From positions 1 through 64,000 of the forward strand of contig NZ_JASZYF010000028.1 in assembly GCF_030317115.1 (NCBI RefSeq): a stretch of DNA of 64,000 nucleotides. Reading direction: 5' to 3'. Made by a program: the position numbers and the translations under genes. The stretch's first letter is position 1; every line of letters starts with the position of its first letter. The stretch comes from Variovorax gracilis (GTDB taxonomy: Bacteria > Pseudomonadota > Gammaproteobacteria > Burkholderiales > Burkholderiaceae_C). The notes under the pieces were generated by a model. It did not search any database. It saw only the letters and a list, made by a program, of their open reading frames with translations, and was not told the DNA's origin. Shown here in pieces: positions 63,337-64,000 of the stretch.

Positions 63337-63766
63337 GTCTACTTCCTTGTATCCACAAGCCGGATCGTAGGTACAAGAACAGGGGAGCACCATCTACGAA
63401 AGCAACGGTGCCAACCGAAGTCTTGCCCGAGCACCCATCTGCGCAGTCCAGGGGCCGGAGGTCGATGTCGCGCTTCGGCCCTCGGCTTCGCAGCGGTTGC
63501 GGTCTTTCCGTGCCGCAGGGTGAATTCACGCTGTGGCGTCGACACCGGTCGCTCAACAGCGAAGGTTGCCTTTCTCTTCGGGCGCTGCCATGTAATCGCC
63601 GAGCTTTCGGAACACTTCGACGCCGCTCGTCGCATCTCAAGTTCGCCAATCAGGTTCAATGGACCGGGTTGACCCTCTTGTGGGTGGCGGGCCCAAAGAT
63701 CATCGTGTCCACCCGCTGCCGCAGGTTTTCCGCCGAGGAGAAGCCCAGACCATAGGAGCGCTTGCC
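63337..63766. other. Intergenic stretch, nothing recognised
   Basis: 430 bases between divergent genes; short frames only. Confidence 0.4.
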
Positions 63767-64000
63767 ATGATCCGCAAACTGCACCACAACGCCTACCGCT
63801 GCCGCAATTCCGAACAGACTCGCGCCTTCTATGAGGACTTCCTGGGCTTGCCCCTGGTCGGCACCCTGGAGATCCGCGAGACCAAGACCGGCCGCGCGAC
63901 CAACGTGCTGCATACCTTCTATCGGCTCGATGACGGCTCACACCTGGCCTTCTTCGAGGCGCCCGACATGCCCTTCGACTTCAAGCCCCAGCAAGACTTT
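63767..64000 (+). CDS. VOC family protein, N-terminal part (cut by window edge)
   Basis: 78 codons are present. MIRKLHHNAYRCRNSEQTRA, FYEDFLGLPLVGTLEI and THFxxx-like FYRLDDGSHLAFFEAPDMPF form the first beta-alpha-beta-beta-beta module, with metal-type residues His (HHNAYRC) and Glu (FFEAP). AGGAG lies 8 bases before the ATG at 63767. Likely a ring-cleaving or glyoxalase-type dioxygenase relative; class cannot be told from half the protein. Confidence 0.85.
   Translation, partial: MIRKLHHNAYRCRNSEQTRAFYEDFLGLPLVGTLEIRETKTGRATNVLHTFYRLDDGSHLAFFEAPDMPFDFKPQQDF

Overview
This is a GC-rich window whose gene content points to a betaproteobacterium of the Comamonadaceae type (Variovorax-like). The signs are Bug/TctC-type tripartite tricarboxylate receptors, a phasin and a PHA-granule family protein, tannase-family esterases, and dense acs-yjcH-actP and flavohaemoglobin loci. 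No rRNA, tRNA, CRISPR array or complete insertion sequence was recognised.

Layout. 1-2.8 kb: acetate operon (acs, DUF485, actP), read leftward. 3.1-6.5 kb: an alpha-glucan locus, a GT4 glycosyltransferase coupled to a frameshifted amylo-alpha-1,6-glucosidase, with a desaturase stub in front. 6.7-9.4 kb: small unknown genes and a secreted repeat protein with a strong terminator. 9.4-16.4 kb: operon of phasin, TPP-dependent decarboxylase/synthase-like enzyme, zinc alcohol dehydrogenase and CoA-transferase, then a truncated YciE-type gene and a PHA-system protein. 17-23.4 kb: serine hydrolase, a membrane protein, a four-gene operon around a CheB-like protein without catalytic residues, two head-to-head S24 regulators and an epoxide hydrolase. 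23.4-35 kb: mostly decayed sequence with islands of intact genes (hybrid histidine kinase plus AhpD-like protein, YihY/BrkB membrane protein, D-Ala-D-Ala carboxypeptidase). 35-48 kb: orphan HicB, small stress or secreted proteins, PAN-domain protein, flavohaemoglobin, Bug receptor, GAF histidine kinase, possible small RNA, cytochrome b561/PepSY pair, LysR regulator. 48-61.4 kb: panD, then a catabolic module. It consists of a six-gene leftward operon (acyl-CoA synthetase, enoyl-CoA hydratase, SDR, Bug receptor, thiolase, tannase-family esterase), LuxR and TetR regulators, and a divergent tannase-family esterase with an ABC-type solute-binding protein. 61.4-64 kb: alpha/beta hydrolase, a VapB antitoxin with a wrecked VapC, and the start of a VOC protein.

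Two themes stand out. First, the 48.9-61.4 kb genes fit one scheme: periplasmic or outer-membrane ester cleavage, capture of the freed acid, CoA activation and beta-oxidation. The two esterases deviate from the family catalytic motif in complementary ways, and one receptor has an in-frame amber codon directly after its signal peptide. Second, between the intact operons lie many broken genes whose reading can be restored by single-base changes. They include a glucan debranching enzyme, zinc-ribbon protein, PHB depolymerase, DUF883 protein, GAF protein, MocR regulator, VapC, and stubs of nadB, a desaturase and an outer-membrane protein. Some breaks lie in homopolymers, so sequencing error must be separated from real decay. 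All family calls are by eye from translated sequence; no database search was run.
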